A stretch of 64,000 nt of DNA, taken from assembly GCA_902167325.1 (NCBI GenBank), contig LR632930.1, positions 310,001 through 374,000 on the forward strand, in the 5' to 3' direction. Each line of letters starts with the position of its first letter. Within the stretch, counting starts at the first letter, position 1. Origin of the DNA: Chitinophaga pinensis. GTDB taxonomy: Bacteria; Bacteroidota; Bacteroidia; Chitinophagales; Chitinophagaceae. Below the pieces are notes generated by a model that was not told the origin of the DNA, ran no database searches, and saw only the letters and a program-made list of their open reading frames with translations. Positions 62,592 to 64,000 of this stretch are shown one piece after another. A program made the position numbers and the translations under genes.

Positions 62592-63101
62592 CTATTTCCT
62601 GCTGAAGAACAACAGCTCGTATATCAATATCAAAAATAAACTGGCCGCGGTCGACAACAAAATCTTCATCAGGAGGTACAGGGGATCGGAAAAACTGAAA
62701 ACGGACAAACAAAAATACGCAATGTGATGCAACAAGACCATTACGGTCGCATAAATCGCGAACTGGGAAACACCCATGGTAGTAACGGAGGGCGTACGCT
62801 GGGGGCCTTCGAAGCCGCCCTGCGGGCTGAGGATATTAAGGACAAAAGGCCGCAGATACGCGATAAACACACAGGCAGCGGCATGAACGCCCATGGAATC
62901 CGAGAACATATCGAGCGTAAGGCCCAGCATCAGGCCCAGCAACTGAAGGGCAGGGCGCGGCAGGTTAAAGGGCAGCAGCAGGATGAAGAGCATGTAAAGA
63001 TAGGGGTTCACCATCTGGTGCACGAGAATCCGGTCCAGCACCAATACCTGGAACAGGATCAGCAGGATGAATCGGATAATATTTCGTAACAGTATGCTCA
63101 T
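62592..63101 (-). CDS. mreD: Rod shape-determining protein MreD
   Basis: The 169-aa membrane protein has about five hydrophobic helices and an MreD-like centre (NPYLYMLFILLLPFNLPRPALQLLGLMLGLTLDMFSDSMGVHAAACV). It overlaps mreC by 4 bp and precedes mrdA by 32 bp, as expected in the rod-complex operon. Confidence 0.92.
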   Translation of the reverse strand: MSILLRNIIRFILLILFQVLVLDRILVHQMVNPYLYMLFILLLPFNLPRPALQLLGLMLGLTLDMFSDSMGVHAAACVFIAYLRPFVLNILSPQGGFEGPQRTPSVTTMGVSQFAIYATVMVLLHHIAYFCLSVFSFSDPLYLLMKILLSTAASLFLILIYELLFFSRK

Positions 63102-63997
63102 TTCAACATTTTGCGTGTCGAATCTTCCAGTCTTACCTGCTCATCGCGCAGCAGGTTCTCGATGATGTACACGTATTGCAGGTTGTAAAAATTAGTGGCC
63201 AGTTTAAGGCGGATAGTAAACGATGTACTCGCTTTTTCACCGACGTAAACGGTATCGATGTATCCGATATTCACGTTTTCAGGGAACACGGCGGAGAAAC
63301 CGCTGGTGATCACGGTATCGCCTTTATGCAGTTTAGCGCTGCGGGGCACGTCTTTCATCGTTACATACCCGGCATCATACCCGTCCCAGTACACCGTTCC
63401 GATCTCGCCGGAGTTTTTCAGGCGGGAGCTGAAGCTGAACGAGGAAGTACTCCCGTTGGATTTGGTGAGCAGGGAAATGACAACCGAATAGTTTGGGCTG
63501 GCAGTACGCACCACCCCTACCATACCGTTAGGCCCGATCACGCCCATGTTGGGACGGATTCCGTCATTACTCCCGCGGTTAATGGTAATGTAATTGGTGG
63601 TCTGGTTAACGGAGTTGTTGATCACTTTCGCGTCCCGGTAAAGGAACTTGCGCACTTCCGTACTGAGGAGCTTGCGGGCCGTGTCGTTCGTGAATTTCCG
63701 GAGGGTATCCATAACGATCCTGGTAGTAGTATCGCGCACATCAAAGCTGGTGGCCAGTTGCTGGCGCAATGCAAGGTTTTCGGATACCAGACTGTCGTTG
63801 GTGGATTTGAGATGGAAATAATACTGAATGTCGTTATAACGGGTATACAGTTTACCGGAAACACCGTTGGCAGAATTGAGGTAAACGGTGCGCTGAAAAT
63901 TGTTGTTCCTGAAAACGAAAATCAAACAAATCACTTCCAGCAGTAAGAACAGAAAGAAGTTAAAATACCGCCGTAAGAAAATGATCAGATTGCGCAC
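63098..63997 (-). CDS. mreC: Rod shape-determining protein MreC
   Basis: Elongasome scaffold. The 299-aa product has one N-terminal membrane helix (about 12-30), a coiled coil (LKSTNDSLVSENLALRQQL), and a beta-rich domain with RGSNDGIRPNMGVIGPNGMVGVV and the KGDTVITSGFSAVFPENVNIGYI signature. It appears to start at a GTG at 63997, three bases from the edge. A more upstream start outside the window cannot be excluded, but the Bacteroidota-type beginning RNLIIFLRRYFNF supports this one. mreB would be expected just outside. Confidence 0.93.
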   Translation of the reverse strand: MRNLIIFLRRYFNFFLFLLLEVICLIFVFRNNNFQRTVYLNSANGVSGKLYTRYNDIQYYFHLKSTNDSLVSENLALRQQLATSFDVRDTTTRIVMDTLRKFTNDTARKLLSTEVRKFLYRDAKVINNSVNQTTNYITINRGSNDGIRPNMGVIGPNGMVGVVRTASPNYSVVISLLTKSNGSTSSFSFSSRLKNSGEIGTVYWDGYDAGYVTMKDVPRSAKLHKGDTVITSGFSAVFPENVNIGYIDTVYVGEKASTSFTIRLKLATNFYNLQYVYIIENLLRDEQVRLEDSTRKMLK

Positions 63998-64000
63998 TGG

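Overview
The window comes from a Bacteroidota chromosome, most likely a member of the Chitinophagaceae (Chitinophaga-like). Evidence: two TonB-dependent receptors with carboxypeptidase-like N-terminal domains, the ftsX-DUF3098-uppP gene order, a stand-alone C-terminal transketolase half, an ATP synthase subunit a with a long signal-bearing N-terminus, and many start-proximal promoters with the Bacteroidota -7 element TAnnTTTG instead of a sigma70 -10. No rRNA, tRNA, CRISPR, insertion sequence or prophage was recognised. Most of the window is ordinary chromosomal backbone.

Layout: 1-1432, copper P-type ATPase cut by the left edge. 1668-3393, tsaE and alanine dehydrogenase. 3645-6875 (minus), beta-barrel protein, uppP, DUF3098, ftsX. 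7046-9823, leuS. 9911-15842 holds the most accessory-looking DNA: an orphan 412-aa protein with an Arg-rich tail, an 11-bp tandem repeat, a tricorn-like protease and a HicAB-like pair. 15983-28325 is housekeeping (nuclease/phosphatase-fold protein, M28 peptidase, ruvB, two orphan response regulators, DUF3108, flippase-like membrane protein, ruvC, HIT protein, greA, 2-hydroxyacid dehydrogenase, rsmA, pdxA, methyltransferase, winged-helix regulator). 28391-31226 is a TonB receptor/TPR operon. 31469-35725 is the atpBEFHA operon, with an apparent one-base frameshift in atpA. 35992-40336 holds an ABC exporter and a large secreted protein with a caspase-like His/Cys signature.

The most interesting part is 40.6-53.0 kb, which reads as a phosphate-response island. 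It contains a PhoB-like regulator and PhoR-like kinase, three tandem small lipoproteins (the first frameshifted), an OprO/OprP-type porin, a beta-helix lipoprotein, a large TonB receptor, a 127-aa unknown, an LpxH/PlcP-like metallophosphoesterase, and a DUF47-Pit phosphate transporter pair. Four promoters here (beta-helix lipoprotein, TonB receptor, 127-aa protein, metallophosphoesterase) share one architecture: four 11-bp direct repeats of a TTAACA-like unit, exactly 4 bp, then the -7 element. The phoB-like gene has a half-preserved version. This matches the known layout of PhoB/PhoP boxes and predicts a local Pho regulon including genes of unknown function.

53.3-56.3 kb carries rfbA, galE and a transketolase half. 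56.4-58.1 kb is a sigma factor/membrane protein/Spy-like operon. 58.2-59.3 kb holds an NTF2-like protein and an MBL hydrolase. 59.3-64.0 kb is the rod-shape cluster mreC-mreD-mrdA-rodA on the minus strand, running to the right edge. Several starts are non-ATG: ruvC TTG, atpB GTG, the large TonB receptor GTG, mreC GTG, and probably CTG for the flippase-like protein.
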